Part shown: positions 43,795 through 54,814 of the stretch, in pieces
Position numbering within the stretch: the stretch's first letter is position 1
Layout: each line of letters opens with the position of its first letter
Source of the DNA: Chromobacterium vaccinii
GTDB taxonomy: Bacteria; Pseudomonadota; Gammaproteobacteria; Burkholderiales; Chromobacteriaceae
Direction of reading: 5' to 3'
DNA: 64,000 bases
NCBI RefSeq assembly: GCF_000971335.1
Contig: NZ_JZJL01000017.1
Coordinates: 1-64,000, forward strand
Made by a program: the position numbers and the translations under genes
The notes under the pieces: model-generated
Database searches by the model: none
What the model saw: the letters and a program-made list of their open reading frames with translations, nothing else
What the model was told of the DNA's origin: nothing

Positions 43795-45045
43795 ATGTCC
43801 ACCGCCGCGCCAGCCCAATCCAAACGCCTGCCCCTGATCCTCATCCTGCTCGCCGCGCTGGGCGGCGGCTGGTGGTGGCACCAGCACAATCAAAGCGTCA
43901 AGGAAGCCGCCGCCCGCAACAAGGGCGCCGCGCCGATGGCGGTGGGCGTGGCCGACGTGCGGACGATGGACGCGCCCCTGCAGTTGAATGCGCTGGGCAC
44001 TGTCTCTTCCACCAATACCGTGACCGTGCGCAGCCGCGTCGACGGCCAGCTGGACAAGATCCACTTCACCGAAGGCCAGCAGGTCAAGCAGGGACAGCTG
44101 TTGGCCGAGCTGGACGCCCGCCCCTACCAGGCGGCGCTGACCCAGGCCGAGGGCCAGTTGCTGCGCGACCAGGCGCTGCTGGAAAACGCCCGCCTGGATC
44201 TGGCGCGCTACAAGCAACTGGCCGGCCAGAACTCCATCTCCAAGCAGCAGGTAGACACCCAGCAGGCGCTGGTGCGACAGTACGAAGGCACGGTCAAGGT
44301 CGATCAGGGATCGGTGGCCGCCGCGCGCATCAATGTCGACTACACCCGCGTTGTCGCGCCGATCAGCGGCCGCGTCGGCCTGCGCCAGGTAGACCCGGGC
44401 AATATCGTCCACGCCAGCGACGCCAACGGCTTGGTCACCATCACCCAGACTCAACCGATCAACGCGGTGTTCGCCGTTCCCGAAACCAGCCTGGCTTCGG
44501 TGCTGCAGGCCGCCCGCGCCGACAAGGCGCTGAAGGTCGAAGCCTGGGACCGAGACAACCGCCACAAGCTGGCTGACGGCAAATTGCTGGCGCTGGACAA
44601 TCAGCTGAACACCAGTACCGGCACCATCAACATCAAGGCCTCTTTCGCCAACGAACAGCAGCAACTGTTCCCCAACCAGTTCGTCAACATCAACCTGCAG
44701 TTGGGCGTGCGCAAGGACGCGGTGGTGGTCCCCACCGTCGCGGTGCAGCTGGGCAAGGTGGGCAGCTACGTCTACACCGTCGGCGGCGACTCCACCGTCA
44801 GCATCGCCAAGGTCAGGACCGGTCCGGTGTCCGGCAGCGACACCATCATCGAGAACGGCCTGAAACCCGGCCAGCGCGTGGTGATAGACGGCGTGGACAA
44901 GCTACGCAACGGCGCCCAGGTCAAGGTGATAGACCGCGCCGCACAGGCGCGCGAAGCCGCCTCGGCCGCCTCCGGCGAGGCCAAGGGACAGAAAAAGCAC
45001 GGCGCGGGCGCCTGGGGCAAGAAACACGCCTCAGCGGCCAACTAA
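43795..45045 (+). CDS. mdtA: RND efflux periplasmic adaptor (MdtA-like membrane fusion protein)
   Basis: This 416-residue adaptor has an N-terminal membrane anchor (RLPLILILLAALGGGWWW) and a lipoyl domain split around the hairpin: VRSRVDGQLDKIHFTEGQQV and VVAPISGRVGLRQVDPGNIV. Beta-barrel and membrane-proximal domains follow. This pattern matches MdtA, partner of the MdtBC heteromeric RND pump. The C-terminal tail is rich in Ala, Lys and Gly. The start at 43795 is supported by CGGAG; an upstream frame from 43744 adds 17 unlikely residues. It is first in a four-gene operon with both RND subunits and the outer membrane factor. Confidence 0.92.
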   Translation: MSTAAPAQSKRLPLILILLAALGGGWWWHQHNQSVKEAAARNKGAAPMAVGVADVRTMDAPLQLNALGTVSSTNTVTVRSRVDGQLDKIHFTEGQQVKQGQLLAELDARPYQAALTQAEGQLLRDQALLENARLDLARYKQLAGQNSISKQQVDTQQALVRQYEGTVKVDQGSVAAARINVDYTRVVAPISGRVGLRQVDPGNIVHASDANGLVTITQTQPINAVFAVPETSLASVLQAARADKALKVEAWDRDNRHKLADGKLLALDNQLNTSTGTINIKASFANEQQQLFPNQFVNINLQLGVRKDAVVVPTVAVQLGKVGSYVYTVGGDSTVSIAKVRTGPVSGSDTIIENGLKPGQRVVIDGVDKLRNGAQVKVIDRAAQAREAASAASGEAKGQKKHGAGAWGKKHASAAN

Positions 45046-45060
45046 ACGGGAGGACTGCGC

Positions 45061-48000
45061 ATGAACCCCTCCCGTCCGTTCATTACGCGGCCGGTGGCCA
45101 CCACTCTGATGATGGTGGCCATCCTGCTGACCGGCCTGGTCGCCTGGAGAATGTTGCCGGTATCGGCGCTGCCGGAAGTCGACTATCCGACCATCCAGGT
45201 GGTGACGCTCTACCCCGGCGCGAGCCCCGACGTGATGACCTCGTCGGTCACCGCGCCGCTGGAACGCCAGTTTGGCCAGATGCCGGGCCTGTCGCAGATG
45301 TCCTCGTCCAGCTCCGGCGGCGCCTCGGTGATCACGCTGCAGTTCAGCCTGGACCTGACGCTGGACGTGGCCGAGCAGGAAGTCCAGGCGGCGATCAACG
45401 CCGCCGGCAACCTGCTGCCGTCCGACCTGCCCAGCCCGCCGGTCTACAACAAGGTCAATCCGGCCGACACGCCCATCCTTACCGTCGCCATCAGCTCGCC
45501 TACCCTGCCACTGACCAAGCTGGAGGACATGGTCGACACCCGCCTGGCGCAGAAGCTGTCGCAGGTGCCGGGCGTGGGCCTGGTCAGCATCAGCGGCGGC
45601 CAGCGGCCGGCCGTGCGCATCCAGAGCAACCCCAAGGCGCTGGCCGCGCGCGGGCTGACGCTGGAAGACATCCGCACCGCCGTCGCCGCCGCCAACGTCA
45701 ACCAGGCCAAGGGCAGCTTCGACGGTCCGACCCAGGCCTCCACCGTGGACGGCAACGACCAGCTGCAATCGGCAGACGAGTACAGGAACGTCATCGTCGC
45801 CTACCAGAACGGCGCGCCGGTCTACGTCAGGGACGTGGCCAAGGTGGTGGAATCGGCCGAAAACACCCGGCTAGCCGCCTGGTCCGGCACCACGCCGGCC
45901 ATCATCCTCAACGTGCAGCGCCAGCCGGGCGCCAACGTGATCCAGGTGACCGACCGCATCAAGTCGCTGCTGCCGCAATTGCAGGGCACCCTGCCCGGCT
46001 CGGTGGACGTGCACGTGCTGAGCGACCGCACCGTGACCATCCGCGCCTCGGTGGAGGACGTGGAGTTCGAGCTGATGCTGGCCATCGCGCTGGTGGTGAT
46101 GGTGATCTTCGTCTTCCTGCGCAACGTGCCGGCCACCATCATTCCGGCGGTGGCGGTGCCGCTGTCGCTGGTGGGCACCTTCGGCGTGATGTACCTGACC
46201 GGCTTCTCCATCAACAACCTGACGCTGATGGCGCTGACCATCGCCACCGGCTTCGTCGTCGACGACGCCATCGTGATGATCGAGAACATCGCCCGCTACA
46301 TCGAGGAAGGCGAGAAGCCGCTGGAGGCGGCGCTGAAGGGCTCCAAACAGATCGGCTTCACCATCATCTCGCTGACCATCTCGCTGATCGCGGTGCTGAT
46401 TCCGCTGCTGTTCATGGGCGACGTGGTGGGCCGGCTGTTCCGCGAGTTCGCGGTCACGCTGGCGGTGTCCATCCTGATTTCCGCCTTCATCTCGCTGACG
46501 CTGACGCCGATGATGTGCGCGCGGCTGCTCAAGCACGTGCCGGAAGAAAAACAGGGCCGCTTCTACCACGCCAGCGGCAAGTTCTTCGACGACGTCATCG
46601 CCCGCTACGGCAAGATGCTGACCTGGGTACTGGACCGCCAGAAAACCACGCTGCTGGTTGCCGTCGGCACCGTGGCGCTGACCGCGGCGCTGTACATCTG
46701 GGTGCCCAAAGGCTTCTTCCCGCTGCAGGACACCGGCGCCATCCAGGGCATCAGCGAAGCTTCGCAGTCCATTTCCTTCACCGCGATGGCCGACCGCCAG
46801 GAAAAACTGGCCGAGCAACTGCTGAAAGACCCGGCGGTGGACAGCCTGTCGTCCTTCATCGGCGTGGACGGCACCAACGCCACGCTGAACAGCGGCCGCC
46901 TGCTGATCAACCTGAAACCCAAGGGCGAGCGCGACGACATCCGCACCGTGCTCGCGCGGCTGCAGCAGCGCGCCGACGACGTGCCGGGCATGTCGCTGTA
47001 CCTGCAGGCGGTGCAGGATCTGACCATCGACGCCCGCGTCAGCCGCACCCAGTACCAGTTCACCTTGCAGGCCACCAGCCAGGACGATCTGTCCACCTGG
47101 GTGCCCAAGCTGGTTCACCGGCTACAGCAGGAGCCGGCGCTGGCCGACGTGGCCAGCGATCTGCAAGACAAGGGGCTGCAGGCTTACGTCAACATCAACC
47201 GCGATGTCGCCTCACGCCTGGGCGTCACCACCGCGGCGGTCGACAACGCCTTGTACGACGCCTTCGGCCAGCGGCTGATCTCCACCATCTTCACCCAGAC
47301 CAACCAGTACCGCGTGGTGCTGGAGGTGGACAAGGAGCACCAGCGCGATCCGCTGTCGCTGAAGGGCATCTACGTGCCCACCGCCAGTGGCGGGCCGGTG
47401 CCCCTGGACGCGGTGGCCACCATCGAGGAGCGTCCGGCCTCGCTGGCCATCAACCATCTGGGCCAGTTCCCCACCGCCACCATCTCCTTCAACCTGAAGC
47501 AGGGCGCATCGCTGGGCGAGGCGGTGGACGCCATACGCCAGGCCGAGTCCGAGCTGGGCCTGCCCGCCAGCATGGACACCAAGTTCCAGGGCGCGGCGAT
47601 GGCCTTCCAGGCGTCGCTGTCCAACACCCTGTGGCTGATCCTGGCCGCCATCGTCACCATGTACATCGTGCTGGGCGTGCTGTACGAGAGCTATATCCAT
47701 CCGATCACGATTCTCTCCACCCTGCCCTCGGCCGGCATCGGCGCGCTCTTGGCGCTGATGGTGTCCGGCACCGACCTGTCGGTGATCGCCATCATCGGCA
47801 TCATCCTGCTGATCGGCATCGTGAAGAAGAACGCGATCATGATGATCGACTTCGCGCTGGAGGCCGAGCGCGAACAGGGCATGGCCCCGCGCGAAGCGAT
47901 CTACCAGGCCTGCCTGCTGCGCTTCCGCCCCATCCTGATGACCACGATGGCGGCGCTGCTGGGCGCGCTGCCGCTGATGATGGGCGGCGGCATGGGCTCA

Positions 48001-48162
48001 GAGCTGCGCCAGCCGCTGGGCATCACCATGGTGGGCGGCCTGATGGTCAGCCAGGTGCTGACGCTGTTCACCACCCCGGTGATCTACCTGGCCTTCGACC
48101 GGCTGGCGCGGCGCTTCCGCCGCAAGGACAAGCCTGAGCTGGCGGAAGAGGTGGACGCATGA
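45061..48162 (+). CDS. mdtB: RND efflux transporter subunit (MdtB-like)
   Basis: This 1033-residue RND transporter begins [20 protein letters not shown]. It has 12 membrane helices and two large periplasmic loops. The proton-relay block is in TM4, near [20 protein letters not shown] with its Asp pair. It resembles MdtB, which with MdtC forms an inner membrane heterotrimer exporting bile salts, novobiocin and similar compounds, driven by proton entry. A GGGAGGA site precedes the ATG, and its stop overlaps the next start (ATGA at 48159-48162). It lies between mdtA and mdtC in the operon. Confidence 0.93.
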   Translation: MNPSRPFITRPVATTLMMVAILLTGLVAWRMLPVSALPEVDYPTIQVVTLYPGASPDVMTSSVTAPLERQFGQMPGLSQMSSSSSGGASVITLQFSLDLTLDVAEQEVQAAINAAGNLLPSDLPSPPVYNKVNPADTPILTVAISSPTLPLTKLEDMVDTRLAQKLSQVPGVGLVSISGGQRPAVRIQSNPKALAARGLTLEDIRTAVAAANVNQAKGSFDGPTQASTVDGNDQLQSADEYRNVIVAYQNGAPVYVRDVAKVVESAENTRLAAWSGTTPAIILNVQRQPGANVIQVTDRIKSLLPQLQGTLPGSVDVHVLSDRTVTIRASVEDVEFELMLAIALVVMVIFVFLRNVPATIIPAVAVPLSLVGTFGVMYLTGFSINNLTLMALTIATGFVVDDAIVMIENIARYIEEGEKPLEAALKGSKQIGFTIISLTISLIAVLIPLLFMGDVVGRLFREFAVTLAVSILISAFISLTLTPMMCARLLKHVPEEKQGRFYHASGKFFDDVIARYGKMLTWVLDRQKTTLLVAVGTVALTAALYIWVPKGFFPLQDTGAIQGISEASQSISFTAMADRQEKLAEQLLKDPAVDSLSSFIGVDGTNATLNSGRLLINLKPKGERDDIRTVLARLQQRADDVPGMSLYLQAVQDLTIDARVSRTQYQFTLQATSQDDLSTWVPKLVHRLQQEPALADVASDLQDKGLQAYVNINRDVASRLGVTTAAVDNALYDAFGQRLISTIFTQTNQYRVVLEVDKEHQRDPLSLKGIYVPTASGGPVPLDAVATIEERPASLAINHLGQFPTATISFNLKQGASLGEAVDAIRQAESELGLPASMDTKFQGAAMAFQASLSNTLWLILAAIVTMYIVLGVLYESYIHPITILSTLPSAGIGALLALMVSGTDLSVIAIIGIILLIGIVKKNAIMMIDFALEAEREQGMAPREAIYQACLLRFRPILMTTMAALLGALPLMMGGGMGSELRQPLGITMVGGLMVSQVLTLFTTPVIYLAFDRLARRFRRKDKPELAEEVDA

Positions 48163-51100
48163 TTCCGTCCGCCCCCTTCATCCGCAGGCCGGTGGCGACC
48201 ACGCTGTTGACGCTGGCCATCCTGCTGGCCGGCGCCATCGCCTTCAAGCTGCTGCCGGTGTCGCCGCTGCCGCAGGTGGACTTCCCCACCATTTCGGTAT
48301 CGGCCAAACTGCCCGGCGCCAGCCCGGAGACGATGGCCGCCACCGTGGCCACGCCGCTGGAGCGCGCGCTGGGCCGGATCGCCGGCATCACCGAGATGAC
48401 GTCGACCAGCTCGCTGGGCTCCAGCAACATCACGCTGCAGTTCGACCTGGACCGCGACATCAACGGCGCCGCGCGCGACGTGCAGGCGGCGATCAACGCC
48501 GCCCGCTCGCTGCTGCCGACTGGCATGCCGTCCAACCCGACCTACCGCAAGGTGAACCCTGCAGACGCGCCCATCATGATCATGGCGCTGACCTCGGACA
48601 GCCTGACCCGCGGCCAGATGTACGACGCGGCGGACTCCATCCTGGGCCAGAAGCTGTCGCAGGTGGACGGCATCGGCAACGTGATCATCGGCGGCGGCGC
48701 CCAGCCGGCGGTGCGGGTGGAAATGAACCCGATGCAGCTGAACCACTACGGCATCGGCATGGAAACGGTGCGTTCCGCCATCACCAGCACCAACGCCAAC
48801 CGGCCCAAGGGCTTTCTGGAGAACGAAGACAAGCACTGGCAAGTGCAGGCCAACGACCAGGCCGGCAAGGCCAGCGACTACCTGCCGCTGATCGTCAGCT
48901 ACAAGAACGGCAGCGCGGTGCGCATCTCCGACGTGGCCGAGGTCAAGGATTCGGTGGTGGACCTGCGCAACGCCGGCATGCTGGGCAAACAGCCGGCGGT
49001 GATGCTGATCCTGTTCCGCCAGCCGGGCGCCAACATCATCGAAACGGTGGACCGGGTGAAGGCGATGCTGCCGCAGTTGCAGGCCTCCATCCCGTCTGCG
49101 ATCAAGATCAACCAGGTGATGGACCGCACCCCCACCATCCGCGCCTCGCTGTCGGAAGTGGAGCGTTCGCTGGCGATCTCCATCGCGCTGGTGATCCTGG
49201 TGGTGTTCATGTTCCTGCGCAACGGCCGCGCCACCGCGATTCCGGCCATCACCGTGCCGGTGTCGCTGGTGGGCACTTTCGCCGTGATGTATATGGCCGG
49301 CTTTTCCTTGAACAACCTCAGTCTGATGGCGCTGACCATCGCCACCGGCTTCGTCGTCGACGACACCATCGTGGTGCTGGAAAACATCTCGCGCCACATC
49401 GAGGACGGCATGAAACCGTTCCAGGCGGCGCTGCAAGGCGCGCGCGAGGTGGGCTTCACCGTGCTGTCGATGAGCATTTCGCTGATCGCGGTATTCATCC
49501 CCATCCTGCTGATGGGCGGCATCATCGGCCGCCTGTTCCGCGAGTTCGCCGTCACGCTGTCGGTGGCGATCATGGTGTCGCTGGTGGTGTCGCTGACCAC
49601 CACGCCGATGCTGTGCGCGCGCTGGCTCAAAGCGCATGACGCGCACAAGGAGCCGGGCAAGCTGTTCCGATGGAGCGAGCGCATGTTCGACGCGATGCTG
49701 GACGGCTACCGCCGCTCGCTGTCCTGGGCGCTGCGCCACAGCCGGCTGATGATGGCCATCCTGGGCGCCACCATCGCGCTCAATGTGTTCCTGTACGTGG
49801 TGATCGCCAAGGGCTTCTTCCCGCAGCAGGACACCGGCCGCCTGACCGGCATGATACGCGCCGACCAGAGCATTTCCTTCCAGGCGATGCAGGTGAAACT
49901 CCAGCGCTTCATCAACGTGGTCGGCGCCGATCCGGCTGTGGACAAGGTGGTGGGTTTCACCGGCGGCGGCCAGCGCAACGGCGCCAATATGTTCGTCAGT
50001 CTGAAACCGCTGTCCGAGCGCAAGGAAAACGCCGACCAGGTGATCGCTCGGCTGCGCAAGAAGCTGGCCGCGGAACCCGGCGCCCAACTGTTCCTGCAGT
50101 CGGTGCAGGACATCCGCATCGGCGGCCGCTCCAGCAACGCGCAATACCAGTACACGCTGCAGGGCGACGATCTGAACGAGCTGCGCGAATGGACGCCCAA
50201 GGTGCAGCAGGCGATGAGCAAGATCCCCTTCCTGGCCGACCTCAACAACGACCAGGAAGTGAAAGGCCTGCAAACCACGCTCAACTTCGACCGCGCGGCG
50301 ATGGCGCGGCTGGGCCTGACCCAGGCGCAGGTGGATTCGGTATTGAACGACGCCTTCGGCCAGCGCCAGGTCTCCACCATCTACAACGCGCTCAACCAGT
50401 ATCATGTGGTGCTGGAAGTGGCGCCTCAGTACTGGCAGAGCCCGGAGAGCCTGCGCGACATCTACCTGCAGACGCCGGGCGGGTCGCCTACGCCGCTGTC
50501 GGCCTTCGCCAGCTGGAAGCCGACCAATACTTCGCTGTCGGTCAACCACCAGAGCCAGTTCGCCGCCACCACCATCTCCTTCAACCTGCCGCCGGGCTAC
50601 TCGCTGTCCGACGCCACGCTGGCCATAGACGCCGCCATCGCCGACATCGGCCTGCCCAGCAGCATCCACGCCAGCTTCCAGGGCACGGCCAAGTCGTTCC
50701 AGGCCTCGCTGGACAGCCAGCCTTATTTGATCCTGGCGGCGCTGGTGGCGGTCTACATCGTGCTGGGCATGCTGTACGAGAGCGTGGTGCACCCGATCAC
50801 CATCATCTCCACCCTGCCCTCCGCCGGCGTCGGCGCGCTCTTGGCGCTGATGGCAACCGGCGGCGAGTTCAACATCATCTCGCTGATAGGCGTTCTGCTG
50901 CTGATCGGCATCGTCAAGAAGAACGCGATCATGATGATAGACTTCGCGCTCACCGCCGAGCGCGAGCAGAAACTGCCGCCGCAAGAGGCCATCCTGCAGG
51001 CCTGCCTGCTGCGCTTCCGCCCCATCATGATGACCACGATGGCGGCGCTTTTCGGCGCGCTGCCGCTGGCGCTGGGCCACGGCGACGGCGCCGAGATGCG

Positions 51101-51263
51101 CACTCCGCTGGGCATCTCCATCGTCGGCGGCCTGCTGCTCAGCCAGCTGCTGACGCTGTACACCACCCCCATTGTCTACCTGTATCTCGACCGCTTCCGC
51201 CTGTGGTGCCTGAAATGGCGCGGCAGCCGCGGCCACGCGCTGGCCGGCGGCAAAGAGGAATGA
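48159..51263 (+). CDS. mdtC: RND efflux transporter subunit (MdtC-like)
   Basis: This 1034-residue RND transporter is a paralogue of the preceding subunit, starting [20 protein letters not shown], with the TM4 block [20 protein letters not shown] and C-terminal [18 protein letters not shown]. Tandem mdtB-mdtC genes are typical of heteromeric pumps in which each subunit makes a different contribution to transport. It is translationally coupled to mdtB by an ATGA overlap and is followed 5 bases later by the outer membrane factor. It is of full length with no frameshift. Confidence 0.93.
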   Translation: MIPSAPFIRRPVATTLLTLAILLAGAIAFKLLPVSPLPQVDFPTISVSAKLPGASPETMAATVATPLERALGRIAGITEMTSTSSLGSSNITLQFDLDRDINGAARDVQAAINAARSLLPTGMPSNPTYRKVNPADAPIMIMALTSDSLTRGQMYDAADSILGQKLSQVDGIGNVIIGGGAQPAVRVEMNPMQLNHYGIGMETVRSAITSTNANRPKGFLENEDKHWQVQANDQAGKASDYLPLIVSYKNGSAVRISDVAEVKDSVVDLRNAGMLGKQPAVMLILFRQPGANIIETVDRVKAMLPQLQASIPSAIKINQVMDRTPTIRASLSEVERSLAISIALVILVVFMFLRNGRATAIPAITVPVSLVGTFAVMYMAGFSLNNLSLMALTIATGFVVDDTIVVLENISRHIEDGMKPFQAALQGAREVGFTVLSMSISLIAVFIPILLMGGIIGRLFREFAVTLSVAIMVSLVVSLTTTPMLCARWLKAHDAHKEPGKLFRWSERMFDAMLDGYRRSLSWALRHSRLMMAILGATIALNVFLYVVIAKGFFPQQDTGRLTGMIRADQSISFQAMQVKLQRFINVVGADPAVDKVVGFTGGGQRNGANMFVSLKPLSERKENADQVIARLRKKLAAEPGAQLFLQSVQDIRIGGRSSNAQYQYTLQGDDLNELREWTPKVQQAMSKIPFLADLNNDQEVKGLQTTLNFDRAAMARLGLTQAQVDSVLNDAFGQRQVSTIYNALNQYHVVLEVAPQYWQSPESLRDIYLQTPGGSPTPLSAFASWKPTNTSLSVNHQSQFAATTISFNLPPGYSLSDATLAIDAAIADIGLPSSIHASFQGTAKSFQASLDSQPYLILAALVAVYIVLGMLYESVVHPITIISTLPSAGVGALLALMATGGEFNIISLIGVLLLIGIVKKNAIMMIDFALTAEREQKLPPQEAILQACLLRFRPIMMTTMAALFGALPLALGHGDGAEMRTPLGISIVGGLLLSQLLTLYTTPIVYLYLDRFRLWCLKWRGSRGHALAGGKEE

Positions 51264-51268
51264 TTGCC

Positions 51269-52660
51269 ATGAATAGAACAACAACGCCGCTGAAACACGG
51301 CCTGAGCGCCATCGTCATCGCCGCCGCGCTGGCCGGCTGCGCCGTCGGCCCCGACTACGTCAAGCCCAAGCTGGACATCCCGGCCAGCTTCAAGGAAGAC
51401 GGCCGCTGGAAAACCGCCGAACCGCAGGACGCGATGCCGCGCGGCGACTGGTGGACAACATTCCAGGACCCGACGCTGAACGGCCTGATGGACACGCTGA
51501 ATAAACAAAGCCCCACCATCGCCCAGGCCGAGGCGCAGTACCGCGAGGCCCAGGCTCAGCTGCGCCAGGCCCAGGCCGGGCTGTTCCCGTCGCTGTCGGC
51601 CAACGCTTCGCAGAGCCGCGGCGTTTCCTCTCCAGGCGCCGGCACAACCAATGCCTACAATCTGGGCTTGTCCGCCAGCTGGGAAGTGGATCTGTGGGGC
51701 GGCGTGCGCCGCGAGGTGGAGGCCGGCAAGGCCAAGCAGCAGGCGTCCGAGGCCCAACTGGCCGCCATCCGCCTGAGCAGCCAGGCCCAGCTGGCCACCG
51801 CCTACCTGCAGCTGGTGGTGGCCGACCGGCAGTTGGCCAATCTGCGCGACAGCGAGAAGGCGCTGGCCGAAGCGCTGAAGCTGACGCGCAACCAGTTCGC
51901 CGCCGGCATCGTCGGCGACGACGCGGTGGCCTCGGCCGAAAGCCAATGGCACAACGCGCAGGCCGCGGTGGTGGACAAGCGGCTGACCCGCGCCCAGCTA
52001 GAGCACGCGATCGCCGCCCAATTGGGCCAGGCGCCGGCCAGCTTCGGGCTGCCCCCAGCCACGGAAACGCCCCACCTGCCGCAGATTCCGGCCGGCCTGC
52101 CGTCGGCGCTGCTGGAGCGCCGGCCCGACGTGGCCGCAGCCGAGCGCAATATGGCCGCCGCCAACGCCCAGATCGGCATCGCCAAGGCCGCCTTCTTCCC
52201 AACGCTGACGCTGGGCGCCAGCGGCGGCTACCGCGGCTCCACCTTCGCCGACTGGGTGACGCTGCCGAACCGCATCTGGTCCATCGGCCCGTCGCTGGCG
52301 CTGACGCTGTTCGACGCCGGCCTGCGCAGCGCGCAGACCGACCAGGCGATCGCCAGCTACGACGCCAGCGTGGCCAGCTACCGCCAGACCGTGCTCGCCG
52401 CGCTGCAAGGCGTGGAGGACAATCTGTCGGCGCAGAGCCTGCTGAAGGAGGAGTCGGGCATGCAGACCGCGTCGCTGGCCGCGGCCAAGCGGGCGGAAAC
52501 CATCGCGATGAACCAGTACCAGGCCGGCACCGTCGCCTACCTGAACGTGCTGTCGGCGCAAAACGCCCGCATCGCGGCGGAGAACAACCTCTGGACCGTG
52601 GTCAACCGCCAGTACACCGGCAGCGTGGCGCTGATCGCCGCGCTGGGCGGACGCTGGTGA
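51269..52660 (+). CDS. Outer membrane efflux lipoprotein (NodT/OprM-type) of the RND operon
   Basis: This 463-residue outer membrane factor has a lipoprotein signal ending in AALAGCAVGPDYVKP, with its Cys about 28 residues in. GDWWTTFQDPTLNGLMDTLN and LERRPDVAAAERNMAAANAQ are NodT-family landmarks, and long periplasmic helices are repeated twice. It completes the tripartite MdtABC-type pump. An AGAGGA site fits the ATG at 51269 better than the ATG at 51260 that overlaps the mdtC stop. A strong terminator follows the gene. Having its own OMF makes the operon independent of TolC. Confidence 0.93.
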   Translation: MNRTTTPLKHGLSAIVIAAALAGCAVGPDYVKPKLDIPASFKEDGRWKTAEPQDAMPRGDWWTTFQDPTLNGLMDTLNKQSPTIAQAEAQYREAQAQLRQAQAGLFPSLSANASQSRGVSSPGAGTTNAYNLGLSASWEVDLWGGVRREVEAGKAKQQASEAQLAAIRLSSQAQLATAYLQLVVADRQLANLRDSEKALAEALKLTRNQFAAGIVGDDAVASAESQWHNAQAAVVDKRLTRAQLEHAIAAQLGQAPASFGLPPATETPHLPQIPAGLPSALLERRPDVAAAERNMAAANAQIGIAKAAFFPTLTLGASGGYRGSTFADWVTLPNRIWSIGPSLALTLFDAGLRSAQTDQAIASYDASVASYRQTVLAALQGVEDNLSAQSLLKEESGMQTASLAAAKRAETIAMNQYQAGTVAYLNVLSAQNARIAAENNLWTVVNRQYTGSVALIAALGGRW

Positions 52661-52682
52661 CGCCGCGCCCCGCTATGGCAAA

Positions 52683-52708
52683 AACCGGGCTCGAGGCCCG
52701 GTTTTTCT
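52683..52708 (+). terminator. Terminator of the RND efflux operon
   Basis: AACCGGGC (52683-52690) pairs perfectly with GCCCGGTT (52696-52703), followed by TTT. Confidence 0.9.
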
Positions 52709-52728
52709 TTGCCGCTCCATCCCTCAGA

Positions 52729-53742
52729 CTACGGCTGCGATAAGCCCTGCTTCAACGCGGCCCAGAAAGCGGCATCCTCCATCCCCAGCGCGTAAGCCGA
52801 GGTGCCGCCCAGGCCGTAGGCGTTCACCAGGCTGGCCTTCAGCGCCACGCTGCGGGCGTTTTCCGTCCAGACGGTATGCACGCCGCTGCCGTCCTTCGCC
52901 GCATAGGTGAAATTGACGGAGTGAGTGCCGACATCGTAGCGCGGCTTGACGCCATACTGGCTGATCAAGGCCTGTGTCTTGCTCCAGAACAGTTGCTTGC
53001 CGCTGTTGTCGGACTTCCAGTCATAGCCATAGGCTGGAATGCCGTTCAATATCTTGCTCGCCGGCACAAGCGATACCGCGTAATCCAGATCGTTCTCCAT
53101 CCAGTCCGAACCCGCCACCGGCCCAGGGCCCCAGGTGGGGATCGTTTCGTCATAGGTCATGATTTGCAGATAATCGGCCGCCGCGCCCAGCGCGCGCAGA
53201 TCGTAGCCATAATTGGCCTCGTGGTTTTCATCCTTGGTGGAGAAAGCCGGCACGCTGACGATCAGCTTCAGCCCCTTGGCGTGCAATGCCCAGCCCAAAA
53301 CCTGGATGAAGTTGCTGAAGTTGTTGCGGTCGCCCTGCGCCACCGCCTCGAAATCAATATTGATGCCGACAAAGCCATTGGCCTGGGCGAACTTCACCAG
53401 ATTGGCCACCGACTGGTTCAGCGCGACAGTCGACACCGCATGGGCGATATCCGCGCTCCAGTCGCTATCGATATTGGAAATGCAGCCATAAGCGGCGATC
53501 TTCCTCGTCCGCAGGAAGGACAGCGCGTTGGCCGGCGCCGCCGCGCCATTGCCGGTGATCGAGCCATCGCGGGTGATATTGTAGAAATCGACGGAAACCG
53601 CGTTGAAATTGGAGTAGTGCTTGGTCAATGCCTCATAGTTGCCCTGATAGTCCGAGTAGTACGTCAGCACCATCGGGGCCGCCATTGCGGTTGCGGAAGA
53701 AAAAGCCAGGCCGGCCAGCAAGACAGCAATCTTTCGTTTCAT
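52729..53742 (-). CDS. Exported glycoside hydrolase family 18 protein (CFLE/YaaH-like)
   Basis: This 337-residue exported protein has a signal peptide (KIAVLLAGLAFSSATAMA) and a single GH18 TIM barrel. The active-site strand reads GFVGINIDFEAV: Glu132 is the acid/base and Asp130 its partner, while the first two Asp of the chitinase DxxDxDxE motif are Val and Asn. That variant is usual in spore-cortex and chitinase-like YaaH/CFLE hydrolases and does not rule out activity. YLQIMTYDETIPTWGPGPV and ILNGIPAYGYDW follow. It has no chitin-binding domain. An AAGGTG site precedes the ATG at 53742. It stands alone after the efflux terminator. Chitin or peptidoglycan are both plausible substrates. Confidence 0.88.
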   Translation of the reverse strand: MKRKIAVLLAGLAFSSATAMAAPMVLTYYSDYQGNYEALTKHYSNFNAVSVDFYNITRDGSITGNGAAAPANALSFLRTRKIAAYGCISNIDSDWSADIAHAVSTVALNQSVANLVKFAQANGFVGINIDFEAVAQGDRNNFSNFIQVLGWALHAKGLKLIVSVPAFSTKDENHEANYGYDLRALGAAADYLQIMTYDETIPTWGPGPVAGSDWMENDLDYAVSLVPASKILNGIPAYGYDWKSDNSGKQLFWSKTQALISQYGVKPRYDVGTHSVNFTYAAKDGSGVHTVWTENARSVALKASLVNAYGLGGTSAYALGMEDAAFWAALKQGLSQP

Positions 53743-54258
53743 GCACGCACCTTGTAGTGTTTTGCCTGCTGCATGCACGGCCTGTGCAGCGATAGGCTGA
53801 TTTGATATGAAAACCCGTATCCTAGCGCTGTAATTTTAAATTTTTCCGCCAAGACAGAAGCAATAAACTAAGTACTTATCAAAGTGGGGACGATACCTCG
53901 TTTTCGTTTCTGGCGCAAATCATCAGCCTTAGGAAAACCTGTCGCGAACACACTTGTTCCTGCGGTTGTCCAACGATTAGGTCAATCGCAAGACGGTTAG
54001 GGGCACTCGCGAGATGCGGCGCAGGCGGATCGGGCCGATAGAGTCGATGCGACAAAAGAATGGCCGTTGCATGGTGCCGTCTCCGCCCGGATATCGCATC
54101 CCCCTGGCCAGGAGCCCACATCCAGACGAAAATGCACGGCGACCACTGGCTGATGTTCGATCGTTTTGGTCGGGCCTCGACTGTTAGCATCAACCGCTGC
54201 GACGCCGGCAGGCCAACCATTGCCTGAGCCCTCGCCTCATAAAAATAAGGAAAGAACG
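53743..54258. other. Large intergenic region without a convincing gene
   Basis: This 516-base gap between the GH18 gene and a small exported-protein gene is lower in GC near 53780-53900. A 141-codon minus-strand frame (53879-54304) overlaps the start of the next real gene, has no ribosome site and looks non-protein-like. The stretch 53880-54180 could be a decayed gene or an RNA, but I see no recognisable remnant. Confidence 0.5.
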
Positions 54259-54672
54259 ATGAACAAAAACCTTGCCCTGCTTTGCCTGGCGCTGGCCGCG
54301 CCATTCGCCTCTGCGGCCGGTTCGCCGCAGACCATGCTGGAAAACTATCTGGCCAAGGATGCCGCCGGCATGCGGCTGCAGGAGTACCCGGCCACTCGCT
54401 ACTTCGCCAACTACCAGGACGAGCCGGGCTGGGACATGGTGACGCTGATCACCGGCTACGGCGTGCAACCACAGCAATGCGGCCCGCGCCGCTGCGAATT
54501 CTTGGTCCGCTACCAGCTGGATCCGACCCGCCCATCCGACGAACAGGCCAAGCCCCACCCCAAGGGCGGCGAGGAAAAGGCCCGCTACGTGGTGGTCAAG
54601 CAGGGCGGCGGCTGGAAGATCGACAGCGGCAGCATGCGCGAGCCGCACGTGAAGCGCGGCGCGCTGCGCTGA
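54259..54672 (+). CDS. Small exported hypothetical protein
   Basis: This 137-residue protein has a clear signal peptide (MNKNLALLCLALAAPFASAA, cleavage after ASA) and a ribosome site AAGGAAAG. The mature part is charged, with QCGPRRCEFLVRYQLDPTRP suggesting one disulfide between two Cys five residues apart, and YVVVKQGGGWKIDSGSM near the end. No known domain is visible, though the pattern resembles small periplasmic proteins of the SnoaL-like/DUF3828 kind. It converges with a second exported gene, and a hairpin follows. Confidence 0.75.
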   Translation: MNKNLALLCLALAAPFASAAGSPQTMLENYLAKDAAGMRLQEYPATRYFANYQDEPGWDMVTLITGYGVQPQQCGPRRCEFLVRYQLDPTRPSDEQAKPHPKGGEEKARYVVVKQGGGWKIDSGSMREPHVKRGALR

Positions 54673-54698
54673 CGCCGCCGGAAGCGGGCCTTGCCTTG

Positions 54699-54719
54699 GA
54701 CGCCGGTCCTTCCGGCGTC
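54699..54719 (+). terminator. Hairpin after the small exported protein gene
   Basis: GACGCCGG (54699-54706) pairs perfectly with CCGGCGTC (54712-54719) around a 5-base loop. No T-run follows, so termination may be partial. Confidence 0.5.
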
Positions 54720-54720
54720 A

Positions 54721-54814
54721 CTCAGCGCCGCTAACAAAACCTGGTGAAACATCTGAGGCAAGGCGCGTCGACGCACACAGTACACGCAGTACGGCAAGTC
54801 TACGCAACGCAGCA
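54721..54814. repeat. Possible dispersed intergenic repeat
   Basis: The 94 bases between two converging genes contain GTACACGCAGTAC-like symmetry and several short CGTCGACGC and GGCAAG motifs. They read as structured non-coding DNA rather than a gene. I suspect a genome-dispersed intergenic repeat, but this cannot be tested from one window. Confidence 0.25.

Noticed and set aside
48084..51284. Minus-strand open frame of about 1066 codons covering mdtC
   Set aside because: It is a shadow of the MdtC-like RND subunit. High GC removes stop codons from the opposite strand.
53879..54304. 141-codon minus-strand frame in the large gap
   Set aside because: It overlaps the well-supported signal-peptide gene at 54259, lacks a ribosome site and has no protein-like pattern.
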